58,527 bases of DNA, from positions 1-58,527 of the forward strand of contig JPGV01000004.1 in the NCBI GenBank assembly GCA_000724175.1. The letters run 5' to 3'. Both the position numbers and the translations under genes were made by a program. This DNA comes from [Candidatus Thermochlorobacteriaceae] bacterium GBChlB (GTDB lineage: Bacteria; Bacteroidota; Chlorobiia; Chlorobiales; Thermochlorobacteraceae). This document shows, in pieces, positions 37,289-46,540 of this stretch. Each line of letters begins with the position of its first letter. Position 1 is the stretch's first letter. The notes under the pieces were generated by a model. That model ran no database searches. It worked only from the letters and a program-made list of their open reading frames with translations, and was not told where the DNA came from.

Positions 37289-38548
37289 ATGATGCAACGA
37301 TTCAATTTTATGAACAACACATATCGTCGTTTCTGTATTGCTGCTCTGTTTGCGCTGTCGCTGCCGGCAATGAGCCGCGCGCAACTTCAATTTACAGGCG
37401 AGGCTGCGTTTGAACTCTCGCTCGGCGGAACAAATTCCAATTTTATTTTTAACGAGATTCCCAACGAATTTCGCTTCGCACATTTGGCAATCAACCAATT
37501 CAATTTGTTTGTCTTTGCGCCCATCAGCGAGGAGTGGTCGCTCAATGCCCGCGTGCAGTTCGATATTTGGGGCGGCGGTCGGCTCAACCCGCCGCGCATC
37601 ACGCTTGCCGCCGCGCTCTGGCAACCAAAAGAGTCGCCAATCAGCCTGTCTATTGGCCGCTTCGTCAGCCCGTTTGGACTGTATGCAAAACGGCAACTGC
37701 AAAGCGATAACTTATTCGCCTCTGCGCCGCTTGCGTATGGATACTTCGTCAATATGTCGGACAGGCGCGGACTTTGGCCTGCCGCCGGTCAATCGGGTAT
37801 CTACGGCACAACCGACGATGTGGGTCTCTCGACCGTCTATTTCGGCGGCTATACAACGGGCGCGTCGCTCAATTGGATTCTCATTCCCGACGCGCTCAAT
37901 GTTGAAATCGCTGTAACAAACGCCGCGCTCTCCTCACAAGCTGACTATACAAATCTCGCCAACATCGCCGCCATTGGGCGTGTCGGATTTCAGCCAGCGA
38001 TTTTCTGGCAACAAGGCATCTCGCTGTGCTATGGCAGCTTTATGCAAGCTGACCCGGTCAATAATCTGGTGCGCGGCGCAAATCCGTTTGAACAGTATCG
38101 GCAACTGCTCATCGGCACGGACGCTATCTTCGCCTACTCGTTTTTTGAACTCTCCGGTGAACTCATTTATTCGCAGTGGACGGCGCCGCGCTTCACGGCA
38201 GCAACAGGCTTTATCTCTGCGCTTGGCGACGCAAACAAGCTCGTCGAGTATTCCGTCTCGAACCTGTCGGGATATGTTGATTTAAAGTTCGAGCCCCCGT
38301 TTTTGACGGGAACCTACCTTGCGGTGCGCTATGAACGCGTGCTCTTTTTGCCGTATCGGGACGCTCGAACCAACACAGATAACTTGGGTTGGGACAATAG
38401 CGTGACGAGGCTCTCTGCCGCGTTGGGCGTCAAGTTCTCCAAAGCCGTTCAAGCCAAACTCGCCTTTTCCGACCAAGCCTTCGACGGGCAAGCGTTCAAC
38501 GCTCGCGACAACTTCACGCTCCGCAGCATCTTCGTCGTCGGCTTCTGA
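37289..38548 (+). CDS. Porin-like outer-membrane protein
   Basis: The protein has 419 residues. The signal sequence reaches LPAMSRAQ; ATG 37310 (MNNTYRRFCIAALFALSLPAM) would make a more normal signal than ATG 37289. The mature protein is a run of amphipathic beta strands ending in VGF, with FRFAHLAINQFNLFVFAPI and SIGRFVSPFGLYAKRQ as in phosphate-selective-porin-like barrels. The family is not certain. It is the third gene of the cupredoxin/cyclase cluster, 44 bases after the cyclase stop. Confidence 0.75.
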   Translation: MMQRFNFMNNTYRRFCIAALFALSLPAMSRAQLQFTGEAAFELSLGGTNSNFIFNEIPNEFRFAHLAINQFNLFVFAPISEEWSLNARVQFDIWGGGRLNPPRITLAAALWQPKESPISLSIGRFVSPFGLYAKRQLQSDNLFASAPLAYGYFVNMSDRRGLWPAAGQSGIYGTTDDVGLSTVYFGGYTTGASLNWILIPDALNVEIAVTNAALSSQADYTNLANIAAIGRVGFQPAIFWQQGISLCYGSFMQADPVNNLVRGANPFEQYRQLLIGTDAIFAYSFFELSGELIYSQWTAPRFTAATGFISALGDANKLVEYSVSNLSGYVDLKFEPPFLTGTYLAVRYERVLFLPYRDARTNTDNLGWDNSVTRLSAALGVKFSKAVQAKLAFSDQAFDGQAFNARDNFTLRSIFVVGF

Positions 38549-38731
38549 CCGCGCCGGCGCATGGCTGTGCGCCATATCACGTCCGCCAAACTCTCCGAAA
38601 CTTGTTACAACTAAAACAGCGTTGTAACACGCGAATTGGATAAAACCATTAACCAAACGCACTTATTTGCCGCACGTCTATCGCTTTCAACACCATCATT
38701 TTACACAACAACTGAATATCTGTTTTAAGCC

Positions 38732-39289
38732 ATGAAAAGACGTGACTTTTTGAAATTTTTGCCGGCTGCCGCTGCGCCTATTGCGCTCTCCGCCTGCAAC
38801 ACACCCGTCGCGCCAACTACGAATCTGCAAACAACGAGCGATGTCGCGCTCATCTCCGAAGCCGCGGTCATGGAAGCACGCGCGATTAAATCCTACGACG
38901 CTGCTCTGGAATCCTTCATCAGAAGCGAAGCCGCCATACAAATTGCAAGGCTCTATCGCGCGCATCACTTAGGGCACCTAAACGAACTCAACGCCCTGCT
39001 CGCCCAGTTCTCGCAGCCGAGAGTCTCGCTTGAAACTGCCACACCGTTTCCACAAGTAGGCCGGGTTACCGACGAAGCCTCCGCCGTGCGTCTCGCGCTT
39101 GAATTAGAATACGAAGCAGCCGCAGCGTATAACAACTGGGTCAATAATCCACCGACGACGCCCGAAGTCCGCCGCTTTATCGCCAACACTTACCCAATTG
39201 AACTTGCGCACTACATTGAACTCCGAAGTGTGCTGGGGCTCACACCACCCATTGCCTCTGGTGCGTTTGAATCGCTGCCGAAACCGTAA
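38732..39289 (+). CDS. Ferritin-like diiron protein with Tat/lipoprotein signal
   Basis: The protein has 185 residues. MKRRDFLKFLPAAAAPIALSAC combines a twin-arginine motif (RRDFLK) with a lipobox at Cys22, so it is exported folded and probably lipid-anchored. Four helices follow: 40-62 (EAAVMEARAIKSYDAAL), 68-95 (ARLYRAHHLGHLNEL), 115-137 (LALELEYEAAAAYNNW) and 143-168 (YPIELAHYIELRSVLG). The Glu and His pairs match the diiron pattern of ferritin-like domains. It probably handles iron or peroxide in the periplasm. It is a single gene, divergent from none, with its own spacer on both sides. Confidence 0.8.
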   Translation: MKRRDFLKFLPAAAAPIALSACNTPVAPTTNLQTTSDVALISEAAVMEARAIKSYDAALESFIRSEAAIQIARLYRAHHLGHLNELNALLAQFSQPRVSLETATPFPQVGRVTDEASAVRLALELEYEAAAAYNNWVNNPPTTPEVRRFIANTYPIELAHYIELRSVLGLTPPIASGAFESLPKP

Positions 39290-39425
39290 GGCGAAAGTCC
39301 TTCGGCGTCGGCTGTTTCATTGAACAGGCTTGTGAGATTTCCCTCTTTTCGACATTTCGTCTGAAAGGGGGTTTCGAATTATATTTGCCTGCCTGCAAAC
39401 TCAACCATCTCCGAAGGAGTTGTCT

Positions 39426-40700
39426 ATGAAACCCATAAGAAAAGTCTGTTCAACGAGAAACGCCGCGTTGCGTCTCGTCTCGCTCTGCGCATTAAGCATT
39501 GTGCTAAGCGCGTGTTCATCGTCGACGCTGGTGGCGCAGTTGCCACAGTCGCGTGAGGCTGTCTTCTTGGAAAGTTATTCGCCGACGGAAGTAACGCTTA
39601 AAGCCAAAGGCATCGGCAAAGATGTTGAGGCAGCGGAAAAAGATGCGCGTAAATGTGCGGTCTATTTCATCATCTTCAACGCCAACGATGCGCTCCTCCA
39701 AACGCCTGCCGAAAAAGAGGCATTTACTTCACAGCAAGAGGCGTTCTTTACCGATGAGAACATTGACAACTACATCACCTTTATGGGCAATGAAATCATC
39801 AGCAAGGTGCGCTCTGGCGAGAATGTAAAAGTCGAGAAACTCATTCGCGTCAATAAAGGCAAACTGCAAGACGATTTATCGGCGAAAGGGCTTGTGGCAT
39901 CAAAGAGCGCATTGACGGAGGCGGCGGGAAATCCGTTTATTATGGTGCTACCCGAAGTGCCGAAAGGCGAAAGCCCGATTGCCGCATTGCAAAGAAATCC
40001 CGATGTCAAAAAAGGCGCGGAGGTCATTGAATCGTATCTCACACAGCGACGCTACGATGTGAAAGTTCCCGAACAAAAAGACCAGCTCAACGACCTGATT
40101 GCAGCCAAGAAAAATGTCAAAGGCTTGGCGGAAGATGTCTCCTACCAACTTGCGCTCTCGATTGGCGCAGATGTGTATATCACCTACAACGTCTCGGTCG
40201 AGCAAGGGTCGCGTGGCAACAAAGGCGTGGTGGCTTGTCGCGCTTATGAAACAACGACAGCGCGGCTCTTAGGCACAGAGACAGGCTACAGCCCTGAACG
40301 CCCGGGCGCGCCCAATGCCGCCCTCATTGAAGAAGCCATGAACGGCGCTATCGACCGCGTGCTCTCGCGCATCAACGGTTACTGGAAAGACGACCTTGCG
40401 CAAGGACGACAATACAAACTCATCTTCCGCATCACGGGCAACTTCGACGACCCCGACGAACTGACCGACGCGCTCGAAGATGTGATGAAAAAAGTAACAA
40501 CGAAACGCAAGGTCAATATCGCCACGAAAGAGACGGTCGATATGGTGGCGTGGCAAAATCAATTCGAGAGCGAGTCTAAATTTTTCCGTGCGATGGCAAA
40601 AGAGTTTGAGACGAACAAAGACATCAAAAAAATCGGTGCAAAATTGAAACGCATCAATGTCAATCGAAAGCTGATGTTGCTCGAGATTATCAATTCCTAA
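39426..40700 (+). CDS. Envelope lipoprotein, LPP20/DUF6175-like
   Basis: AAGGAG just upstream fixes ATG 39426, giving 424 residues with a lipobox at LSAC. LKAKGIGKDVEAAEKDARKCAVYFIIF is the short alpha/beta motif of LPP20-like proteins, which recurs in the next gene. The rest has a PFIMVLPEVPKGESP segment and a region predicted to bind other envelope proteins (DUF6175-like in my judgement). It ends NVNRKLMLLEIINS. It lies 25 bases before the LPP20 gene, so both are probably one operon. No enzymatic motif is seen. Confidence 0.65.
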   Translation: MKPIRKVCSTRNAALRLVSLCALSIVLSACSSSTLVAQLPQSREAVFLESYSPTEVTLKAKGIGKDVEAAEKDARKCAVYFIIFNANDALLQTPAEKEAFTSQQEAFFTDENIDNYITFMGNEIISKVRSGENVKVEKLIRVNKGKLQDDLSAKGLVASKSALTEAAGNPFIMVLPEVPKGESPIAALQRNPDVKKGAEVIESYLTQRRYDVKVPEQKDQLNDLIAAKKNVKGLAEDVSYQLALSIGADVYITYNVSVEQGSRGNKGVVACRAYETTTARLLGTETGYSPERPGAPNAALIEEAMNGAIDRVLSRINGYWKDDLAQGRQYKLIFRITGNFDDPDELTDALEDVMKKVTTKRKVNIATKETVDMVAWQNQFESESKFFRAMAKEFETNKDIKKIGAKLKRINVNRKLMLLEIINS

Positions 40701-40725
40701 ACGCCCAAATCAGGAGACACGAGAT

Positions 40726-42105
40726 ATGAAAATCGCTGTGAGCATCTTTTTATTTTTCGCCGCCTCGTGCGCAAGCGTGGCGCAAGCGCCGCCCGCTTGG
40801 GTTACAACGGGCAAAAGTCCACGTCACCCACAAGAGCAGTATTGGATTGGAACGGGCTTTGCCACGGGCGCAGGCGCAATCAACGAAGCCAAAGTAAAAG
40901 CCAAAGCCGCCATTGCCTCGCAGTTCAAGGTAACGGTGTCATCGAAAATGACGCTTGTGCAAACGGAAAAAATCGTCGGTAAAAGCACCCTAATGACCAG
41001 CGATATGGAAAGCCGCGCTGAAAGTATGGTCGAGGCAATGGAACTCAGCGGCGTTGAAATCGCTGAAACCTTCGTCTCGAAAGTCGACGGCAGAACTTAC
41101 GCGCTCGCCGTGCTTGAAAAAGAAGGGTTCATCAACACGCTGCAAACAGAGTTAGATAAACTGGTGGGGCGCGCTCGACAAAAAATGACCGACGCAGCCG
41201 CCCTCTCTGCAAAAGGCGATATTGGCACGGCGGTCAACGCCTACATGGAAGCACTCGACGCCATTGAAGAAGCAGGACCGAAAGCCGTGTTTTTCAATCT
41301 CGTCGCCAAAGGCTATTCTTTGCCCGAAGATGTGCTGCCCGAAACCATTGAAAGCCAAATGCGCGACGAACTTTCCGCTATCACGCTCAAAAAAATGTCG
41401 GGCGATGGTCAGAAAGGTCAATACGGCGCAGGATTGGAACAGCCGCTCGTTGTGGAAGCGCTCTCGAATGGCAACCCGATTCGCGGCGTGCCGATTACAT
41501 TCAAAGTCGGCGAAACCGTGTTGGAAAAAGTGATTACCGACGAAAACGGCTTGGCAAAACATAATTTCATCGTCGTCAAAGAAGGCGTGCGCGGCAACAA
41601 AGGCAAAGCCTTAGCGACGGTCGACCTCTCAAAATTGAGTTCCAAATTGCGCAGCGAATTGCGCAACATCACCACGATTGAGTTCGATTTCACGGTCGAG
41701 GGCGGCAGCGCGTTTGCTTGCGATGTCGATGTGGAATCGGACGAAGCGCCTGATAAAAATCTCTACCTTGGCAAACTGCTCGCCAAAGCCTTAGAGCAAT
41801 CTGGCGCGACGGTGCAGCGCGACGCCGCCGTGATGGCAAAAGGCTCGCTCAGTGTCAGCGACGGCGGCACGGTCAGTGGTCTCGATGGCCAACGCGTGTT
41901 GCAAAATGTAACGCTCGATATTTTCTTCGTCAATCGCGCCAACAAAAGCGTGCTTAGTTCTATGAGCGTGAGTGCAAAAGGCTTGGGCAGAGACGCCTAC
42001 GAGGGATTGCAAAAGGGCATCAACGCGCTGAAAATTCCGCCGAAAGAGCTATCGGAAGCCATTAGCAAAGCGCGTGCGATGAGCAATGCCGCGCAACCGA
42101 AATAG
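40726..42105 (+). CDS. LPP20 family envelope protein
   Basis: The protein has 459 residues with the signal peptide MKIAVSIFLFFAASCASVAQ. PAWVTTGKSPRHPQEQYWIGTGFATG is the LPP20 domain start, followed by EAKVKAKAAIASQFKVTVSS, the conserved helix-strand. An Ig-like beta domain is suggested at about 240-300 (LSNGNPIRGVPITFKVGE). LPP20-like proteins are surface or periplasmic lipoproteins in many bacteria, including flagellar and gliding-related ones. It is the second gene of the pair starting at 39426. A rho-independent terminator follows at 42217. Confidence 0.75.
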   Translation: MKIAVSIFLFFAASCASVAQAPPAWVTTGKSPRHPQEQYWIGTGFATGAGAINEAKVKAKAAIASQFKVTVSSKMTLVQTEKIVGKSTLMTSDMESRAESMVEAMELSGVEIAETFVSKVDGRTYALAVLEKEGFINTLQTELDKLVGRARQKMTDAAALSAKGDIGTAVNAYMEALDAIEEAGPKAVFFNLVAKGYSLPEDVLPETIESQMRDELSAITLKKMSGDGQKGQYGAGLEQPLVVEALSNGNPIRGVPITFKVGETVLEKVITDENGLAKHNFIVVKEGVRGNKGKALATVDLSKLSSKLRSELRNITTIEFDFTVEGGSAFACDVDVESDEAPDKNLYLGKLLAKALEQSGATVQRDAAVMAKGSLSVSDGGTVSGLDGQRVLQNVTLDIFFVNRANKSVLSSMSVSAKGLGRDAYEGLQKGINALKIPPKELSEAISKARAMSNAAQPK

Positions 42106-42216
42106 CCGAAGGCTCAAAACCCTAACGAGATTTTTTACGCTAGAAAATCGTTCTTCGCGAATATCTACCCACGCAGCGAGGCTGATAAGTCAAACCAACC
42201 AAACCAACGAAAATAA

Positions 42217-42242
42217 AAAGGCGTCTCGACCGAGACGCCTTT
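42217..42242. terminator. Bidirectional rho-independent terminator
   Basis: AAAGGCGTCTCG (42217-42228) pairs exactly with CGAGACGCCTTT (42231-42242). Both flanks carry A/T runs, so it can stop the LPP20 gene on the plus strand and the choice-of-anchor I gene on the minus strand. The same GGCGTCTC arm recurs in the terminator near 58000. Confidence 0.85.
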
Positions 42243-42262
42243 CACATATCACCTGCAACGCA

Positions 42263-44245
42263 TCACTTGATAAGCATCATTTTTCTCGTCTCTGAGAACG
42301 AGCCTGCATTTAAGCGGTAGAAATACACGCCGCTGGAAAGCGTCGCCGCGTTGAATCCTGCCACATAGACGCCTGCGGTTTGTCGCTGATTCACCACCGT
42401 TGCGACTTCTCGACCAAGCATATCATACACTTTCAAGCTCACTTGTGCAGCTTGCGGAATGGAATACTTGATGTTCGTCGTCGGGTTGAACGGATTCGGA
42501 TAGTTTTGCTCCAATGCAAATCCGCGCGGCGTTACATCGGCAAGACGCTCCACCGACGCGGTTGCGCTCAGTTGAATGGTTGTAACCGTGCCGCTCACTT
42601 CATTGGCGACGACCAAAAGCGGACGGTTGTTCGGGCTGAGGTTGCCCGGAATGACGAGCAGCCCCTCCACGCCTAAATCGCCGACGCGGTCAGTTGCCAC
42701 AGGACCAGCAGCGCTGCCTCGTAAGACGGTGCTTGCGCCCGGCGTTACGCCGAAGTTGCGATTGTTGATGTAGTTGACCAAGCGTGGTGCGGTCGGACTG
42801 GTGATGTTGTAAATCATGACGCCGCCGATGCGCTCCAAGCCGATGAAGGCGTAGGTGCTGTCGCCAACGCGGGCGATTTTCACATCTTCGGGTTCAGGAC
42901 CTTTATCGTCGCTGCGATTGTCGAGCGTATTGTTTGCGTTGCTGGCGTTAAAATTTGATGGGAAGCGAGCTGCTGTGATGCGTTCAAAGTCTTCCCCACT
43001 ATCAAAAACGCGCACAAGCGTGTCGGCATCAACCCGGAAGATCGAGAACGAGCGTCCGCCGAATGTTCTGAGGCTGCGGAAGAGTCCTGTCGGCGTTGTA
43101 TCAGGAAGCGCAATTGAAATGCCTAAGCGACCAAGCAGGGAGTCGCGGCGAATGCCTGTGGTGCGCGACGTGTCGCCAAAGACTGCGGGGTCTAAGCGAA
43201 TGCTGGCGGCGCCTGCGCGAATGTCTGGCTCGCTGGTGCCTGTATAGCCGTCGCGGGCGTCGCCTTCGTTTGCAGTAACGATGAACGTCTGTCCGCCGAC
43301 AACATAAGACGCGATTCCATCAGGCTGGTAAATTCCAAAGACTGGGCGCGGCGCAATGTTAATGGCAGCTGTCCCGCCACTGCCGTCACGGTCGCTGGCA
43401 TCAAGACCGAAGCCCGAAAGGTTGTAGTTCTTTAAGCCCAGACCGCGAACGCCAATGAGCGACGCCGTGCTGATGCGAATCAACGCAATCGCATTGTTCT
43501 CTTGGCAGACCGCAAATGCCGTGTCGCCTTGAACTGTGATGTATTCTGGTTCCAAATCTTGTGCTGCTGTTGCACCGGGTCCGAAGATTCTGACGCCGCG
43601 CGCTCGTAACGCTGCCTCCTGTCCGTTGAGCGAGCGAAAATCGACTGTGCGGACATTTGCCTGCGTAATCGCTTGAGCGCCAGCAGCAGGGATATCGATA
43701 ACGCTAACAGAGCCTTCTGGGTCGGTCGCGGTTGTCGAGGGATAGCCCGAAGGCTCGCCTTCGTTGGCAACTAAGACACGCCGACCGTCGGGCGTAAAGG
43801 TCAGCATATCGGGTAACGCACCAACCAGCACATTGGCAATCGGTGTGGCGGCAAATCCAGCAGTGGCGGCGCGATAGAAAAAGACCCGACCCGGCTGTTG
43901 GCGATTGGTAGAGTCAACTGCCACCGCAAGCACGCCGTCGCGCACATCGATGCTGTTGGGCGAGCCGCTTGTAAAGCGAATGGAGTCGATGAGCGTCGGA
44001 GTTGCCGGATTCGTGAAATTCAAGATGAGAACGCTGCTCGAAGTGCTATTGACGACGAACAATCGGCGCGAGGGCGCGTCGTAAGCAAGGATTTCTGCTG
44101 AGCGCGGGTCTTCGCTGCGATAGGTTCCTGTTCCCCACGAGCCAAGCACTGTGGGCGAGAGTTGCGCCAGCGACGCAGATGTCGTGAGCGAAAGCAACGC
44201 GACAAGCATGGCAAGGCGCAATGAGAAACAATAGAGTTTAGGCAT
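42263..44245 (-). CDS. Choice-of-anchor I family protein with T9SS sorting domain
   Basis: The protein has 660 residues with the signal peptide MPKLYCFSLRLAMLVALLSLTTSASLAQ. The body is a beta-propeller-like choice-of-anchor I domain: GSWGTGTYRSEDPRSAEILAYD, then NEGEPSGYP, NEGDARDGY, FSIFRVD and GPEPEDVKIARVGD, the usual order. The tail [16 protein letters not shown] ... [12 protein letters not shown] ... GVYFYRLNAGSFSETRKMMLIK-type sequence is the type IX secretion C-terminal domain. It is probably secreted and attached to the cell surface; the domain is also found in phytase- and esterase-like proteins, but no catalytic triad is evident here. Confidence 0.9.
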   Translation of the reverse strand: MPKLYCFSLRLAMLVALLSLTTSASLAQLSPTVLGSWGTGTYRSEDPRSAEILAYDAPSRRLFVVNSTSSSVLILNFTNPATPTLIDSIRFTSGSPNSIDVRDGVLAVAVDSTNRQQPGRVFFYRAATAGFAATPIANVLVGALPDMLTFTPDGRRVLVANEGEPSGYPSTTATDPEGSVSVIDIPAAGAQAITQANVRTVDFRSLNGQEAALRARGVRIFGPGATAAQDLEPEYITVQGDTAFAVCQENNAIALIRISTASLIGVRGLGLKNYNLSGFGLDASDRDGSGGTAAINIAPRPVFGIYQPDGIASYVVGGQTFIVTANEGDARDGYTGTSEPDIRAGAASIRLDPAVFGDTSRTTGIRRDSLLGRLGISIALPDTTPTGLFRSLRTFGGRSFSIFRVDADTLVRVFDSGEDFERITAARFPSNFNASNANNTLDNRSDDKGPEPEDVKIARVGDSTYAFIGLERIGGVMIYNITSPTAPRLVNYINNRNFGVTPGASTVLRGSAAGPVATDRVGDLGVEGLLVIPGNLSPNNRPLLVVANEVSGTVTTIQLSATASVERLADVTPRGFALEQNYPNPFNPTTNIKYSIPQAAQVSLKVYDMLGREVATVVNQRQTAGVYVAGFNAATLSSGVYFYRLNAGSFSETRKMMLIK

Positions 44246-44381
44246 AAAAGCACCTGTTAGGTTTTTGAAAAGAAACTACTGCATAATAAAGCCAAAAATA
44301 AACACCAAAATATTACCGCTTCGTTAAAAAGCCATCATTGTCCGTTCCCATTGCGTCGAGTTTTTGAAAGCAGTTACAGAT

Positions 44382-44410
44382 GGATTCCTCGCCACCGCTC
44401 GGAACGACAA
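44382..44410. repeat. GATTCCTCG..CTCGGAA..GACA dispersed repeat, copy 1
   Basis: The imperfect inverted-repeat phrase GGATTCCTCGCCACCGCTCGG continues to GAACGACAA. Such phrases are common intergenic repeats in Bacteroidota/Chlorobiota relatives. It lies in the 365-base spacer between the T9SS gene and the DUF294 gene, which holds no gene that I can support. Confidence 0.55.
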
Positions 44411-44443
44411 CCGTTGGTCGAGTGAGCGATTGTAGAATAGAAC

Positions 44444-44497
44444 ATGTCATGCTGAACGAAGCGAAGCATCCATGCACGGGATTCCTCGCTGGTGCTT
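44444..44497. repeat. GTCATGCTGAAC..GAAGCATCC dispersed repeat, copy 2, with partial GATTCCTCGCT
   Basis: TGTCATGCTGAACGAAGCGAAGCATCCA (44445-44472) is followed by GGGATTCCTCGCTGG, which echoes copy 1. The element is similar to intergenic palindromic repeats seen across this phylum and reappears inverted at 57941-57976. Confidence 0.6.
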
Positions 44498-44610
44498 GCG
44501 ACGCAAATGAGCCGGTCAAGTGATGAGAATAGCCTCCACCGCTCACCTATTGCTCATCAAATTTTATTGGACAGTCATGCTTATCTTCTCCGTCAAAGAG
44601 CGGAGGCATT

Positions 44611-46524
44611 ATGGAATCGGTGCAAAGTTTTTTCAGCAGCGTGCCGCCATTTTCATTGCTTGAGACAACGCAGCAGGCTGACATTTGTAAAAAGCTCCAG
44701 ATTGAGTTTTTCCCGAAAGGCACACTCATTCTGCGGCGCGATGTTGACAAGGCAGAGTTTCTGTATATCGTCCGTAAAGGGTCGGTGAAACTCACGCGCG
44801 GCATTGCAGGCGAAAACGAGCGTTTGGTGAACCTCATCGGCGAAAAAGACGTCTTCGGTGCCTCGTCGCTAATGGAAAATGAAGCATACATTTACAACGC
44901 CGCCGCCAACGAAGACACCATTTGCTATCTACTTCCCAAACAAGATTTTTTAGCGTTGCTCAAATCGAATCAATCGCTGGTCGATTATTTTTCAAGCCGC
45001 CTGACCGTCTCGCTCATCAACGCCTACAAAGACGAACAGCGGCGCGTATCACAAAAAAAATCGTCCGACGATGTGCCATTGCTCTACGGCTCGGTCGAGG
45101 GGTTGATTAAACGCCGCCCTGTGGGTTGCCCGCCGTCGATTTCAATTCGAGAAGCGGCAGAAGTCATGACGCTCGAGCGCGTTGGGTCAATTGTCGTCAT
45201 TGACGACAACGGCGCGCCAGTGGGCATTTTGACCGACACCGATATGCGCTCGAGAGTAGTGGCGCGACGCATGAGCATTGATGCGCCAGTATCAAGCGTC
45301 ATGTCATCGCCCCTCGTTACGATTGGAAAAACAAATACGGTTTTAGAAGCGATGTTGGCAATGTCGGCACACCGTGTGCATCACTTGTGTATTGTTGAAG
45401 ACGGGCGATTGTGCGGTGTTGTCTCGCAGCGCGACTTGATGTTGATGCACGGCATCAGTCCCGCCGCTGCCATAAAAAGTTTGGAACAGCAGCCGTCAAT
45501 TGATGGCATCATTGAGTCCGAGAAGCAGATGGACAATGTTGTTGCGCTACTTGTCTCGCAAGGTGTTAGGGCGCGTCAGCTCACGCAGCTCATTACGCTC
45601 TTCAACGACAAACTCACGGAGCGCCTCATTCAACTTGCTGAAGGAAAGCTCAAGGCGGACGGCATCGGCGCGCCGCCAGTGCCTTACACATGGCTCGCGC
45701 TTGGCAGCGAAGGACGCAGCGAACAGACCATCGTTACCGACCAAGACAACGCCATTGTGTTCGAAAGCACAAGCGACAACGCCGATGTGCAACTGTATTT
45801 TTTAAAATTAGCCGCGCTGGTAAACGAGGACTTAGACCGATGCGGATTTCCAAAATGTAAAGGCAATATCATGGCATCGAATCCTGACCTGTGCGCAAGC
45901 CTTGAAACATGGAAACTGCAGTTCGGGAAATGGGTGAACTCGGCAAGCCCAAAAGCCTTGCTCAACAGCACGATATTTTTCGACTTTCGCACGCTTAACG
46001 GCGAGCAACGGCTCGTCGATGCACTGCATCACCATCTGCATCGTGTCGTTTCGGAATCGCGCACATGTTTATTTTTCATGCTGCAAAATTTGCTTCGCAC
46101 CAAGCCGCCGTTGGGATTTTTCGGTGCATTTCTTTTAGAAGCCTCAGGCGAGAACAAAAATAAATTCAACATCAAAGAGCGTGCGCTGCGCCCACTGGTT
46201 GATGGAGCGCGGCTGCTGGCACTGAGCATCGGCAGCCGCGAGACAAATACCTACAAACGGCTCGATGCCGCCAGAACGCACGGCGTCCTGCGCGACGCGC
46301 TTATGGAGAATGTCATTGAAGCGTTTGATTATATGATGACATTACGCCTGAGCCATCACGCCGAAAAAAAACGCGCAGGCAACGAGCCTGATAATTTCAT
46401 TGCGCCCGACGACTTAACCTCGATTCAGCGCAATGCGCTCAAAGAGGCGTTCCGTGTCGTCGAGGAGTTTCAAGCCGAGTTGAAAGATAAATTTGGGGGC
46501 GGACTTGAAATTGCTCTGGAATAA
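44611..46524 (+). CDS. DUF294 signalling protein: cNMP-binding, CBS pair, nucleotidyltransferase-like
   Basis: The protein has 637 residues. About 10-140 is a cyclic-nucleotide-binding jelly roll (FFPKGTLILRRDV, FGASSLMENEAYI). About 165-290 is a CBS pair (AAEVMTLERVGSIVVIDDNG, SHRVHHLCIVEDGRLCGVVSQRDLM-type). From about 345 is the DUF294 nucleotidyltransferase-like domain with WLALGSEGRSEQTIVTDQDNA (GSEGR plus DQD). About 500-637 is the DUF294 C-terminal helical domain. It resembles GlnD/PII-type sensors in domain logic. It lies just upstream of an exonuclease and the symporter genes; I recall similar neighbourhoods around acetate-type symporters in Proteobacteria. It may sense cAMP or adenylates. 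Confidence 0.92.
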   Translation: MESVQSFFSSVPPFSLLETTQQADICKKLQIEFFPKGTLILRRDVDKAEFLYIVRKGSVKLTRGIAGENERLVNLIGEKDVFGASSLMENEAYIYNAAANEDTICYLLPKQDFLALLKSNQSLVDYFSSRLTVSLINAYKDEQRRVSQKKSSDDVPLLYGSVEGLIKRRPVGCPPSISIREAAEVMTLERVGSIVVIDDNGAPVGILTDTDMRSRVVARRMSIDAPVSSVMSSPLVTIGKTNTVLEAMLAMSAHRVHHLCIVEDGRLCGVVSQRDLMLMHGISPAAAIKSLEQQPSIDGIIESEKQMDNVVALLVSQGVRARQLTQLITLFNDKLTERLIQLAEGKLKADGIGAPPVPYTWLALGSEGRSEQTIVTDQDNAIVFESTSDNADVQLYFLKLAALVNEDLDRCGFPKCKGNIMASNPDLCASLETWKLQFGKWVNSASPKALLNSTIFFDFRTLNGEQRLVDALHHHLHRVVSESRTCLFFMLQNLLRTKPPLGFFGAFLLEASGENKNKFNIKERALRPLVDGARLLALSIGSRETNTYKRLDAARTHGVLRDALMENVIEAFDYMMTLRLSHHAEKKRAGNEPDNFIAPDDLTSIQRNALKEAFRVVEEFQAELKDKFGGGLEIALE

Positions 46525-46540
46525 TTCCAAACGTGTTTAT

